Part shown: one piece after another, positions 35,461-44,085 of the stretch
Layout of the letters: each line of letters opens with the position of its first letter
Position numbering within the stretch: position 1 is the first letter of the stretch
From: Bacillus suaedaesalsae
GTDB taxonomy: Bacteria; Bacillota; Bacilli; Bacillales; SA4
Reading direction: 5' to 3'
Assembly (NCBI RefSeq): GCF_016890225.1
Contig: NZ_JAFELM010000024.1
Location: 1 to 64,000 of the forward strand
DNA: 64,000 nucleotides
Translations under genes and position numbers: made by a program
Notes under the pieces: generated by a model
What the model was told of the DNA's origin: nothing
Database searches by the model: none
Seen by the model: the letters and a program-made list of their open reading frames with translations, nothing else

Positions 35461-37578
35461 CTATTTCTTTAAATATTCATTTTCAATTTGTTCTGCTGGC
35501 TTCGGTTTACTAAATAGGAACCCTTGTGCTTTATGACAAGCAACCTTACGTAAGAAATCTGCCTGTTCCTTTAGCTCGACTCCTTCTGCAATGACATTGA
35601 AGCCTAAACTTTCTGCAAGATGTATAATCGTTGTTGTAATTGCAGCATCTTTATTATCAGTTAAAACATCTCTAACAAACGATTGATCGATTTTCAACGT
35701 ATTTAAAGGGAACCTTTTCAAATAACTTAGTGATGAATATCCTGTACCAAAATCGTCAATTGATATTTGAACACCTAAGTCCTTTAAACGATGCAAGATT
35801 AAAATTGTTTCTTTTGTGTCTTGCATTGCACCTTCTGTAATTTCGATTTCTAGTTGACTTGATTCTATCTTATTTTTCTCAATTGCATTTTTTATAATTT
35901 CAACTAAGTTTGGTTGTTGGAATTGTCTAGCTGATAAATTAACAGCTATATTTATATTTTTATAACCTTTATTATTCCACTCATTAATTTGACGACAAAC
36001 TTCTTTGATTACCCATTCTCCAATTGGAATAATTAACCCTGTTTCCTCTGCTAATGGAATAAAATCTGCTGGTGAAACATAACCAAGCAAACCACAATTC
36101 CATCTTAATAGTGCTTCAAAACTGTTAATTTCTCCAGTATATAAATCAATTTGAGGTTGAAAATTTAGTATAAGCTCGTCCTTTTCAATTGCTCTACGCA
36201 GACATGTTTCAAGAAGCATAGATTGCGAATCGCCTTTTTGCATGTCAATTGAGTAAAATTGATAATGCCCTCTGCCACGTTCCTTCACTTGATAAAGGGC
36301 TGTATCTGCATTTTTAATTAACGTTTCTCCGTCTGTTCCATCATTTGGATACATGCTTATTCCAACACTAGGCGTTACATAAAATTCTTGTGCTGTTAAC
36401 AAGAATGGATTCTTAAATAATTCGAGTACTTTTTCTGCAATAATTACCGAAGAAATACGATTAATATCCTCAGCAATTAAAATAAACTCGTCTCCACCTT
36501 GGCGATATACAGTAATAGTAAAGTCATCAATCGAAGTAAGTCGTATAGCAACTTCTTTTAGTAACATATCACCAACATTATGGCCCATGCTGTCATTCAG
36601 GAATTTAAATCGGTCTAAATCTAGATACATAAGAGCAAATTGCCCTGATTCGTCTTGAGCTCTTTGAATATACTCATGAATTTGTTCTTTTAATAGGCTA
36701 CGATTTGGTAAGCCTGTAAGGTGATCGTGATAGGCGATGAATTTCATGACTTCGTCGTTTCTCACTTGTTCCGTTATATCGCGAATAATAATATAAACAC
36801 CTGTAATTTCGTTATTAACAACAATTGGAATCATTTTTATTTGAGCATGAATTGTTTCACCATTTTTATGAATTAATTCACATGTCAAATTATCACGGGT
36901 ATTTCCTTCGGTCGTATATTTAAGAGCATCTTGGACAATCTTTTCGTGATCCCCAATTAATAAATCAGCAATATTGAGATGTTTTAGCTCTCGTTCGGTA
37001 TATCCCGTAATGGCATATGTTGAAGGATTTGCTTGTAATATAACTCCATTCTTATCCAACGAACATACAGCATCCATATTATGGTCCATTAGAGAACGGT
37101 ATCTTTGTTCGCTTTCACTAAGTCTTAATTTTTCAATCACTTTATCCGTAATATCTCTTGTTACACTGACAACAAATTGGCATTGACCGTTTTCATCAAA
37201 AATTGGTGTTAAAATCGATTCCCCATATATTTGTTCTTCATTAATCGTGACAAAATCCTGAAACGCAAGAGGCGCTTTTTTACGAACTGCCTCTTCATAT
37301 TGAGCTTGTAGATGCTCTGCAACTTCAACAGGCAAGCTTTCTTGTAATGTTTTTCCTATTGTTTCTTCAGAGATACTCGCGTACTTTAATGCTTCATTAT
37401 TAGCATAAAGATAACGAAAAGAACCGTCTTCCTCTACTTTCATTAAGTAGACTAAGTCCTTTATAGCACTCAATATAATTTCATTTATAATCTTTTCCAT
37501 TTTATCGACATAGTCTTTATTCCAATCACTATCATTAAGTAGCGGCATCATCCTGCTCATCGTGTATCGCATCCCCAA
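35461..37578 (-). CDS. PAS-PAS-GGDEF-EAL c-di-GMP turnover protein
   Basis: This 705-residue cytoplasmic protein has two PAS domains (about 35-145 and 155-275), a GGDEF domain (about 285-445) and an EAL domain (about 455-705). The cyclase motif GGDEF is intact, and the phosphodiesterase motifs EALLRW, NLSARQ, EITE and DDFGTGYSS are intact, so both activities are possible. PAS domains probably sense a small ligand or redox state. The frame begins at TTG; in-frame ATGs at 37572 and shortly after are equally plausible, and none has a clear ribosome site. No transmembrane segment is present. Confidence 0.92.
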   Translation of the reverse strand: MGMRYTMSRMMPLLNDSDWNKDYVDKMEKIINEIILSAIKDLVYLMKVEEDGSFRYLYANNEALKYASISEETIGKTLQESLPVEVAEHLQAQYEEAVRKKAPLAFQDFVTINEEQIYGESILTPIFDENGQCQFVVSVTRDITDKVIEKLRLSESEQRYRSLMDHNMDAVCSLDKNGVILQANPSTYAITGYTERELKHLNIADLLIGDHEKIVQDALKYTTEGNTRDNLTCELIHKNGETIHAQIKMIPIVVNNEITGVYIIIRDITEQVRNDEVMKFIAYHDHLTGLPNRSLLKEQIHEYIQRAQDESGQFALMYLDLDRFKFLNDSMGHNVGDMLLKEVAIRLTSIDDFTITVYRQGGDEFILIAEDINRISSVIIAEKVLELFKNPFLLTAQEFYVTPSVGISMYPNDGTDGETLIKNADTALYQVKERGRGHYQFYSIDMQKGDSQSMLLETCLRRAIEKDELILNFQPQIDLYTGEINSFEALLRWNCGLLGYVSPADFIPLAEETGLIIPIGEWVIKEVCRQINEWNNKGYKNINIAVNLSARQFQQPNLVEIIKNAIEKNKIESSQLEIEITEGAMQDTKETILILHRLKDLGVQISIDDFGTGYSSLSYLKRFPLNTLKIDQSFVRDVLTDNKDAAITTTIIHLAESLGFNVIAEGVELKEQADFLRKVACHKAQGFLFSKPKPAEQIENEYLKK

Positions 37579-37730
37579 GTATAATTAGCTATTAGTTATT
37601 TTATCACAGTCTGCAAAAAACAGACTTCGTTTTTATAATTATCTTTAATATTCCACTTCAAGTGAAACCATTCCTCTTTTTACGACAAAAAATGACACTT
37701 TTTTACTATAACAAAATTTTGTGAAAAAAA

Positions 37731-37762
37731 GAAGACTACTTGGAAATTTTCAAGTAGTCTTC
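37731..37762 (-). terminator. Intrinsic terminator after the MMPL gene
   Basis: GAAGACTACTTG and CAAGTAGTCTTC form a perfect 12-bp stem; the minus strand continues with TTTTTTTC. Confidence 0.85.
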
Positions 37763-37770
37763 CTAACTTC

Positions 37771-40700
37771 TCACATATTTATTTCATTAGAATCAACTTC
37801 AACTATAGACTGGCGCTTAAATGGCCACCAATTGCCTTTGCCGAAAACTCGAACCATAACTGGTACAAACAGTGGTAAAAATACACCTGCATACAAAATG
37901 AGACCAGATAGTACTAAAGTTGCAATTTGAAGGAGAGATAATACTCCAGAAGGAAGCATCGCAGCAAATGTACCTGCTAAAATGATGGCTGCTGAGATAA
38001 TGACGGTTCCCATGTTTTTCATTGCTTCAATCATTGCATCTTTTACAGTAAGGTTCTTATACTCATTAAAACGGTCCATTAAGAAAATCGAGTAATCAAC
38101 ACCTAATGCCATTAATATTACAAACCCAAAGAACGGTACTGCCCAATTAATTCCCGGGTAGCCCAGAATATTCACAAAAATTATTTCATTGATACCCGAT
38201 GCTGTAAAATATGTTAGTACTAGTGATGCTAATAAATATATAGGCATAATGATTGAGCGTAGTAAAATAATTAGAACAAGCCCAATGCCAATTACCATAA
38301 ACACTACTGTTCTAGCATAATCCGCATTTGAGATATCGTTTAAATCAGCATACGTACTTGTCACACCTGAAATACCAATTTCAGCTTGCTCAAGCTCTGT
38401 ATTGTTAATCGCTCTCTTAACAGCTTCTTCAATTTTTTCAATTTGACCTAACGCTTTGTTAGAATACGGATTTTCCGTCAAAATGACATCAAACGTAACA
38501 ACCTTACGATCATCTAAAAGATACGTATCTAGTACTGCTTCAAACTCTTCACTATTCATTACCTCTTTTGGCATGTACCAACCTGTCATTTCCTCATTTT
38601 CACTATTTCTTAGTTCATTTAAATAGTCAATTGCAGAGTTTAAACCTCCAGAAACCTCTGTTAAACCACTGGCTCCTCGTGATAAGCCTAGAGATAAGTC
38701 ATCAAGTTGATCTACTAGTTCTTGAACACCAGAGCCGATTTGTTGTTGGCCATTCCCTACTTCATCCAATCCATTCGTCATTGCTGGTATTTTATTTATC
38801 ACTGCTTGTTGACCTTTAGATGCTGCTTGTAAACCTTGTTGAAGTTCAGTAATACCTTCGATCACTTTTTGTAGACCTAAATGTAGATTTATTTGTTCTT
38901 TTGCCAACATTGAAAAGTTTGTATTTGTATCTATCATCTTGCCTTGAACGCCTAGTAGACCATCATTTACATCTTTGAGCACCACTTGTAATCCAGCAAG
39001 TGATGGTGTTACATCATTCATAATTAATTCTTCAAGCTTCTTAAAATCTGGGTCATTAGCTATGTTCTCATTATTCTCTTTAATGTTTGCAAACATAGTA
39101 CTCGTTGATTGAAGTTTACTATTTAGCTCACCAAGACTTGTACTCACATCTTGGTAATTTGAGTGTAATTTCCCTAACCCTTTTGCAAACTCAGTGTATC
39201 CATTAACTAATGAGTTACTATTATCAGCTAAAAACTTCGCACCGGCCGCAGCCTCTTCTAAACCTTTTTTCAATTCAGCTGTTCCAATCGTACCTGCTTG
39301 TAACCCGTTATTGATTTGAATTAATCCATTTTGCAAATCACTGGCGCCTTTTTCAAGCTCGTTAGTACCTTGGACTAGCTCATCTATTCCATTTGTTGCT
39401 CCTTGTAGTTGAGGCATTGAGCTAGTTAAAGATTGAGAAGCCTCTTGTAAGCCATCACGAATTTGATTAACCCCTGACGTACCATCCTCTAGACCTTCAC
39501 CTAATTGTTTAGCTTGCTTTGCTACATAAAAATCTTCAATTACATCACCAAGAGGGCGTGTAATGCCTCTTACTTTCTCTACAGATTCTAAAGCCTCAAC
39601 CTCACGTGTAATCTGTTCGAATGTAGCCATATATTTTTCTTGGTCCATTTTTTCATCATTTTTTATCACAATTGTTGCTGGAAGTGATTCACCAGGGCCA
39701 AAGCTATCAGAAATAATAGAAAAGCCTTTAACAGAGTCATAGTCCTCTCCCATTTCATCTAGTGCATTAAAGGATAAACTACCATCATATAAAACTAGCG
39801 AAGGTAGAATAATAGCTGCCACGATTAATAAACTAACAAGTGGTCTTTTAAAAGAAAATTCTCCAGCTGTTGCCCACAATTTGCTTTGACTATGCTCAAG
39901 TGCCCCTTTAGATGGCCAGAAAACATGCTTACCTAGCGTTAACATGAAGAATGGAACAATTGTTGCTAACGCGACTAACAATACAGCCACTCCAATTGCT
40001 ACTGCTGAAGCAGATTGATAGAGTTTAAAGGTTGAGAATGCAATGGATGCGAATCCTATTAATACTGCTATTCCACTAAAGAATACTGTTTTCCAGGCAG
40101 TTTTGTATGTTGTAATAACAGCATCTTGAACCGATTTTCCATGTGATAGTTCTTCCTTAAATCGGCTCAGCAATAGAATACAGTAATCAGTTCCTATCCC
40201 GAATAACACGGCAACCAAGAAAATTTGCGTAAAATTAGATAATGGGAAGTTTAGCTGATCCACTAAGAAGGAGACAATAGCTCCACTGGATACATAGGCA
40301 ATTCCTACTGTAATTAATGGTATAAGCGGTGTAACGATTGATCTAAATACAAGAATCAGAACAGCTAGAATAAATACAACCGTAATAATTTCTGTCTTTT
40401 TTAAACCTTCCTCTGAGCTTGCCACTACATCTTCATCGATAAACGTCCCACTTGTCATATAGAATTGAACAGTGCTTGATGATAAAGCTTCTTGTAGGCT
40501 TTTTCTTAGTTCTTTAACTTCTTTATTTTCTAAAGAGATCGTTACAAGTGCAAGAACCGTTTTACCATCTTCAGAAAGAAGTTGTTCTTTTAACTCCTTA
40601 TTCTCAAAGTGAGTAGTTATTTCCATAATATTTAAGTCATTCTTTTTCAATTCAAGCGAATTTATTGTCTTTTCAATTTCTTGAAGTTGTTCACTAGTCA

Positions 40701-40926
40701 TCTTATTATCTTCATGAAAAACAACGGCAACATTACTTACATTTGCTCCGGATGAAGATTCTTTCAGTATTTCATCTGCAATTGAGGACCTATATCCTTC
40801 TGGCACAGTAATTTGCCCTTTTTCTCGTACAAGCAACTCCATTGACGGAGCATTCATTACAAGTAGCGTTACGACCACTGCCCAAAGTGCAAGAATATAC
40901 CATTTACCTTTAATCATGATCTTCAT
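37771..40926 (-). CDS. MMPL-family RND transporter
   Basis: This large membrane transporter (1051 residues) has two MMPL modules of about six helices each, near residues 170-340 and 860-1030, with TM1 at the N terminus and one helix near 370. The membrane motif GTDYCILLLSRFKEEL and its repeat GVDYSIFLMDRFNEY carry the Asp residues typical of proton relay. Between the modules lies a long extracellular region (about 480-830) with heptad-like repeats such as LVQGTNELEKGASDLQNGL, predicted to form a coiled coil. It resembles B. subtilis YdgH. Its gene overlaps the marR gene by four bases, and lipids or drugs are likely substrates. Confidence 0.88.
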   Translation of the reverse strand: MKIMIKGKWYILALWAVVVTLLVMNAPSMELLVREKGQITVPEGYRSSIADEILKESSSGANVSNVAVVFHEDNKMTSEQLQEIEKTINSLELKKNDLNIMEITTHFENKELKEQLLSEDGKTVLALVTISLENKEVKELRKSLQEALSSSTVQFYMTSGTFIDEDVVASSEEGLKKTEIITVVFILAVLILVFRSIVTPLIPLITVGIAYVSSGAIVSFLVDQLNFPLSNFTQIFLVAVLFGIGTDYCILLLSRFKEELSHGKSVQDAVITTYKTAWKTVFFSGIAVLIGFASIAFSTFKLYQSASAVAIGVAVLLVALATIVPFFMLTLGKHVFWPSKGALEHSQSKLWATAGEFSFKRPLVSLLIVAAIILPSLVLYDGSLSFNALDEMGEDYDSVKGFSIISDSFGPGESLPATIVIKNDEKMDQEKYMATFEQITREVEALESVEKVRGITRPLGDVIEDFYVAKQAKQLGEGLEDGTSGVNQIRDGLQEASQSLTSSMPQLQGATNGIDELVQGTNELEKGASDLQNGLIQINNGLQAGTIGTAELKKGLEEAAAGAKFLADNSNSLVNGYTEFAKGLGKLHSNYQDVSTSLGELNSKLQSTSTMFANIKENNENIANDPDFKKLEELIMNDVTPSLAGLQVVLKDVNDGLLGVQGKMIDTNTNFSMLAKEQINLHLGLQKVIEGITELQQGLQAASKGQQAVINKIPAMTNGLDEVGNGQQQIGSGVQELVDQLDDLSLGLSRGASGLTEVSGGLNSAIDYLNELRNSENEEMTGWYMPKEVMNSEEFEAVLDTYLLDDRKVVTFDVILTENPYSNKALGQIEKIEEAVKRAINNTELEQAEIGISGVTSTYADLNDISNADYARTVVFMVIGIGLVLIILLRSIIMPIYLLASLVLTYFTASGINEIIFVNILGYPGINWAVPFFGFVILMALGVDYSIFLMDRFNEYKNLTVKDAMIEAMKNMGTVIISAAIILAGTFAAMLPSGVLSLLQIATLVLSGLILYAGVFLPLFVPVMVRVFGKGNWWPFKRQSIVEVDSNEINM

Positions 40927-41384
40927 TTGTCTTCTACACCTCCATGCTTTTTTTGAATGATCATTGTAATCTTTTCATATATACTTAAAAACTGCTCTAG
41001 CTCTTGTTCTGTTAATTCCTCAAGATAAGACTCTACAAATTGTTGAATTCGTTGTTCACCCTTTTGATATACTTCATCACCTTTTTTGGTTGTTTCTAAG
41101 TAAATCGTTCGGCGATCCATTTCTTGTCTCGTACGTAAGACATAGCCTTTGGCTACAAGGCGATCAATTTTCCCAGTAATGGCACTACGATTCACTTGGC
41201 AGATGTCGGCTAATTCTGATGGCTTACATGGTCCGTATCTTTTCAATGAACGCAGTACAACATATTGCTCACTAGTCAAATCGTCTAGAACTGTCTCTGA
41301 AATGAGCGAAGAAATTTTACGAGTGGCAAAGAAATATATCTCTTCATATCGATCAATAAAAGTTTTAAGTTTTTCCCTTTCCAT
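40923..41384 (-). CDS. MarR-family transcriptional regulator
   Basis: The 153-residue protein has a winged helix-turn-helix with CKPSELADICQVNRSAITGKIDRLVAKGYVLR and the wing DRRTIYLETTKKG, typical of MarR repressors. The C-terminal helices provide dimerisation. It overlaps the MMPL transporter gene by ATGA, so the two are co-translated, and most likely represses its own operon until an efflux substrate binds. The pairing resembles B. subtilis ydgG-ydgH. Confidence 0.9.
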   Translation of the reverse strand: MEREKLKTFIDRYEEIYFFATRKISSLISETVLDDLTSEQYVVLRSLKRYGPCKPSELADICQVNRSAITGKIDRLVAKGYVLRTRQEMDRRTIYLETTKKGDEVYQKGEQRIQQFVESYLEELTEQELEQFLSIYEKITMIIQKKHGGVEDK

Positions 41385-41508
41385 ACTTCATTTCCTTTCA
41401 CCTAGATATGTAATTCACACCGTGAACTATTAATAGTGTTAACTATAAAACATTGGACAATTTATTGTCAATTGACACATTTGTGAACAAATTTTAAACC
41501 GATAAAAA
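41385..41508. other. Promoter region of the marR-MMPL operon
   Basis: The stretch contains the inverted pattern TTCACACCGTGAACT near 41411 and TTAACTATAAAAC, plausible as MarR operator sequence. No further gene. Confidence 0.35.
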
Positions 41509-41868
41509 AGAGGCTGGGACATAACTAAATAAATCACCTTTGATATGTATTAATCAGTTAAGCTTGAAGAACTAGTTCGTTCCATTACTCTGCAGACACT
41601 CGCCGGATACCACGGGGAGGAAGCTGATGGTTATTTTCACTATCGTGAAAAAACCTACCTCCTCGCTACGCCTGCGGGGTCTCAGCCTTTCCTCTACTTC
41701 CCGCAGGAGTCGAGTGTCTTCCGCTCCATTCCACTATTTTTTAAAAATAGTATGCAAAATCAAACAAATTTATTGAAAGCAACAAATAAAGACCCGAACT
41801 ATTAGGTGAAAGATATTACCTAATAGTTTGGGTCTATCATTGGCTGAAATATTTATGTCCCAGCCTCC
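41509..41868 (+). repeat. Dispersed repeat family B, copy 2
   Basis: The copy starts AGAGGCTGGGACATAACTAA and ends ATGTCCCAGCCTCC. It lacks about 40 bases near the left end relative to copy 1, but shares the core TTCACTATCGTGAAAAAACC and the long CCGAACTATTAGG hairpin near the right end. It lies between the marR promoter region and the end of a fluoride channel gene. Confidence 0.85.
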
Positions 41869-41874
41869 TAATCA

Positions 41875-42234
41875 TTAAAGAATATAATACCCGATTGAAA
41901 ATAAACCGATTGAAATTAAAAGTGTCCCAACTACATAGTACATACATGCCATCCATTCTTTTCGATGTATAAACTTTACACAATCTAATGCAAAAGTTGA
42001 GTAAGTCGTAAACGAACCAATTAACCCTATTGTAATACCAATCATGATTGAACTTTTTGATGAAAAATTGTACGAACTTAATACGATTCCAAGTACAAAA
42101 GAACCTATTCCGTTTACAATTATTGTTGAAACATAAGCATGAATTTGAGGAAGATACTTAGTTATCATTACTCCGATTGTATATCTCCCTAACGCTCCTA
42201 AAACTCCACCAATACATACATATAAGAATGTCAT
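41875..42234 (-). CDS. crcB: Fluoride channel subunit FluC/CrcB (second gene)
   Basis: Fluc proteins are small membrane channels that expel fluoride and work as dual-topology dimers. This 119-residue subunit has four helices, the GGVLGALGRYTIG start and the GSFTTYSTFALD filter-region motif. It lies one base after its paralogue, so the pair likely makes a heterodimeric channel, as is common in Firmicutes. No fluoride riboswitch was recognised upstream. Confidence 0.9.
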   Translation of the reverse strand: MTFLYVCIGGVLGALGRYTIGVMITKYLPQIHAYVSTIIVNGIGSFVLGIVLSSYNFSSKSSIMIGITIGLIGSFTTYSTFALDCVKFIHRKEWMACMYYVVGTLLISIGLFSIGYYIL

Positions 42235-42235
42235 G

Positions 42236-42619
42236 TTAACCCACTTCCTTTATATGCATCGCCTTCAATGTAACTGAATAGCCGATTAAAACACCGCTAA
42301 TACCTAATAGGAGTGTGCTAAGTATATAAACAAGTGCTAGTATTGTGTTTCCTTCATTAAGTAATGAGACTAGTTCCATCGAAAGTGTAGACATGGTTGT
42401 AAATCCTCCACAAAAGCCCGTTGCAAGAAACGGCCAAACCCAACGATAGTCTTTCTTTACCGTTGTAAATGCAAAAATACAACCGATTAGTATACAACCT
42501 AAAATATTGACAATAAAGGTCCCTAATAACGGAACAGTTACAATCGTACTTATGTAATATCTGGACCCTGCACCTACAATGCCTCCCAGTGCAACGCACA
42601 CACCTTCTCTTTTATTCAT
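42236..42619 (-). CDS. crcB: Fluoride channel subunit FluC/CrcB (first gene)
   Basis: The protein of about 127 residues has four membrane segments, the N-terminal GGIVGAGSRYYIS and the central CGGFTTMSTLSMEL motif. The start is the ATG at 42619 with GGGAG a few bases upstream; a longer frame from 42745 would overlap the divergent coat-like gene and lacks a ribosome site. It differs clearly from its downstream partner, which fits two subunits of opposite topology. Confidence 0.9.
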   Translation of the reverse strand: MNKREGVCVALGGIVGAGSRYYISTIVTVPLLGTFIVNILGCILIGCIFAFTTVKKDYRWVWPFLATGFCGGFTTMSTLSMELVSLLNEGNTILALVYILSTLLLGISGVLIGYSVTLKAMHIKEVG

Positions 42620-42706
42620 ATTTAACTCCCATTTTTTGTAATACATGCTCAAAAATTCGTACATATCCATATTATATATCGATTTAACATAAAGGAGGCA
42701 AAAAAG

Positions 42707-42898
42707 ATGTATCCTGCTTATCGAGCACCTCATCATCACGATCAAAGATTTCCGTTTTACCCGGCATTACCATTCCTTGCTGGTTTAGCTGTTAGTCCTT
42801 TCTTATATGGACCTAGACCATTCTACGGATACGGGTATTGGGGCCCAAGACCACGCCCTTATTATCCACCATTTTATGGACCTGGTTATTGGTGGTAA
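42707..42898 (+). CDS. Small Tyr/Pro/Gly-rich protein, coat-like
   Basis: This 63-residue product has a His-rich start (APHHHDQRF) and an aromatic, proline-rich tail with PRPFYGYGYWGPRPRPYYPP and a final GPGYWW. Composition resembles small spore coat or spore-surface proteins of bacilli, but there is no sequence family I can name. The ribosome site AAGGAGG lies nine bases before the ATG, and a strong terminator follows. Spore expression is inferred from composition only. Confidence 0.65.
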   Translation: MYPAYRAPHHHDQRFPFYPALPFLAGLAVSPFLYGPRPFYGYGYWGPRPRPYYPPFYGPGYWW

Positions 42899-42902
42899 TT
42901 TT

Positions 42903-42930
42903 AAAAGAGCCTTTTTTAAAAGGCTCTTTT
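42903..42930 (+). terminator. Intrinsic terminator after the coat-like gene
   Basis: AAAAGAGCC and GGCTCTTTT form a perfect 9-bp stem with a T-run after. Confidence 0.85.
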
Positions 42931-42957
42931 TATTAGAATAGAAAAGGTTGTGTTAAA

Positions 42958-43452
42958 ATGATTCATATTACAAAACAAGGCGAGACCTTAGCTATTATTG
43001 CCCAAAATTATCGCACGACTGTACAAAAACTCATACAAGCGAATAATATTTCGAATCCAAACATCATCTATGTTGGCCAACCCATTGTCATTCCTGGACT
43101 CCCCTCTCCTGACAGCATCCCTTATACAATTTGGGTATCGTTATCAAAAAGAACGTTAATTCTTTATCAGAACTATGAATTAGTGAAAGTTTATCCTGTT
43201 GCAATTGGACGAATGCTACATGAAACACCAATTGGAAACTTTGTCATTGTTAATCGAGAGCCAAATCCAGGAGGTCCGTTCGGTAAAATGTGGCTAAGCC
43301 TATCAAAAATTCATTATGGAATTCATGGCACTAATAATCCAAGCTCCATTGGAAACGCTGTCTCATCGGGCTGTATTCGTATGTACAATGAAGATGTGTT
43401 AGAACTATCTAGTATTGTCCCAAATGGTACAGCGGTGTTTATTCGTCCTTAA
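42958..43452 (+). CDS. ykuD: L,D-transpeptidase YkuD with LysM domain
   Basis: YkuD makes 3-3 cross-links in peptidoglycan and in B. subtilis is linked to the spore. A LysM domain (residues 2-47) binds the glycan and the catalytic domain (55-164) has His123 in YGIHGTN and the nucleophile Cys139 in SSGCIRM. At 164 residues it has the same length as B. subtilis YkuD. No signal peptide is present, as in that protein. Confidence 0.95.
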   Translation: MIHITKQGETLAIIAQNYRTTVQKLIQANNISNPNIIYVGQPIVIPGLPSPDSIPYTIWVSLSKRTLILYQNYELVKVYPVAIGRMLHETPIGNFVIVNREPNPGGPFGKMWLSLSKIHYGIHGTNNPSSIGNAVSSGCIRMYNEDVLELSSIVPNGTAVFIRP

Positions 43453-43559
43453 AATAAAATGAATATTTGATTCAATTTACACTACTATTTTATATCCTTA
43501 AAAAGATTTGGCAATTTTACAAAAATAAGCTATGATTAGAAAAAGAAAGGAGACTTGAC

Positions 43560-44015
43560 ATGGGACACATACCTAACGAACAAGCTATTAGTCAACTTAC
43601 CCAAGCAATTTTCTCTGTTAACCGTCATGCGAAAACGGCACCAGACCCAAAGTTTCTATATTTACTTAAGCGTAAAGCACTTGAAAAGCTTGTAGCAGAA
43701 GGAAAAGCTAAAAAGGTTGGCTTACATTTTTCTCGTAATCCGAAAAATAGTAAACAACAGTCTGATGTACTTGTACTAGCCGGCGATTACTATTTTCATT
43801 TGCCATCTTCAAAAGAAGACTTCGCGCAACTTCCACATTTAGGTTCCTTAAACCAAACATACCGAAATCCTAAATCAAATATGTCACTATCTCAGGCAAA
43901 AGACCTTTTACAAAACTATGTTGGAATTACACCTTCCCGGGCTAAACTACAAAAAAAATCATCTTACTCAAAGTATCAAAAGCCAGTTTTTAAACGTTTG
44001 GGAGATAGCTATTAA
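43560..44015 (+). CDS. ykyB: YkyB family protein
   Basis: YkyB is a 151-residue conserved protein of Bacillales with unknown function. The sequence GHIPNEQAISQLTQAIFSVN, the HFSRNPKNSKQQSDVLVLAG centre and the basic C terminus match the family. It lies next to cheV in B. subtilis as I recall; here 10.6 kb of signalling and polysaccharide genes separate them. A good ribosome site (AAAGGAGA) precedes the ATG. Confidence 0.88.
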   Translation: MGHIPNEQAISQLTQAIFSVNRHAKTAPDPKFLYLLKRKALEKLVAEGKAKKVGLHFSRNPKNSKQQSDVLVLAGDYYFHLPSSKEDFAQLPHLGSLNQTYRNPKSNMSLSQAKDLLQNYVGITPSRAKLQKKSSYSKYQKPVFKRLGDSY

Positions 44016-44051
44016 TTAACTACGATATGATTTATTTGAGGACAAGAATCG

Positions 44052-44085
44052 AAAAAGAGTAGAACTCCAAAGTTCTACTCTTTTT
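44052..44085. terminator. Bidirectional terminator between ykyB and the kinase operon
   Basis: AAAAAGAGTAGAACT and AGTTCTACTCTTTTT form a perfect 15-bp stem with loop CCAA. It overlaps the last bases of the kinase gene and ends the minus-strand operon. Confidence 0.9.
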
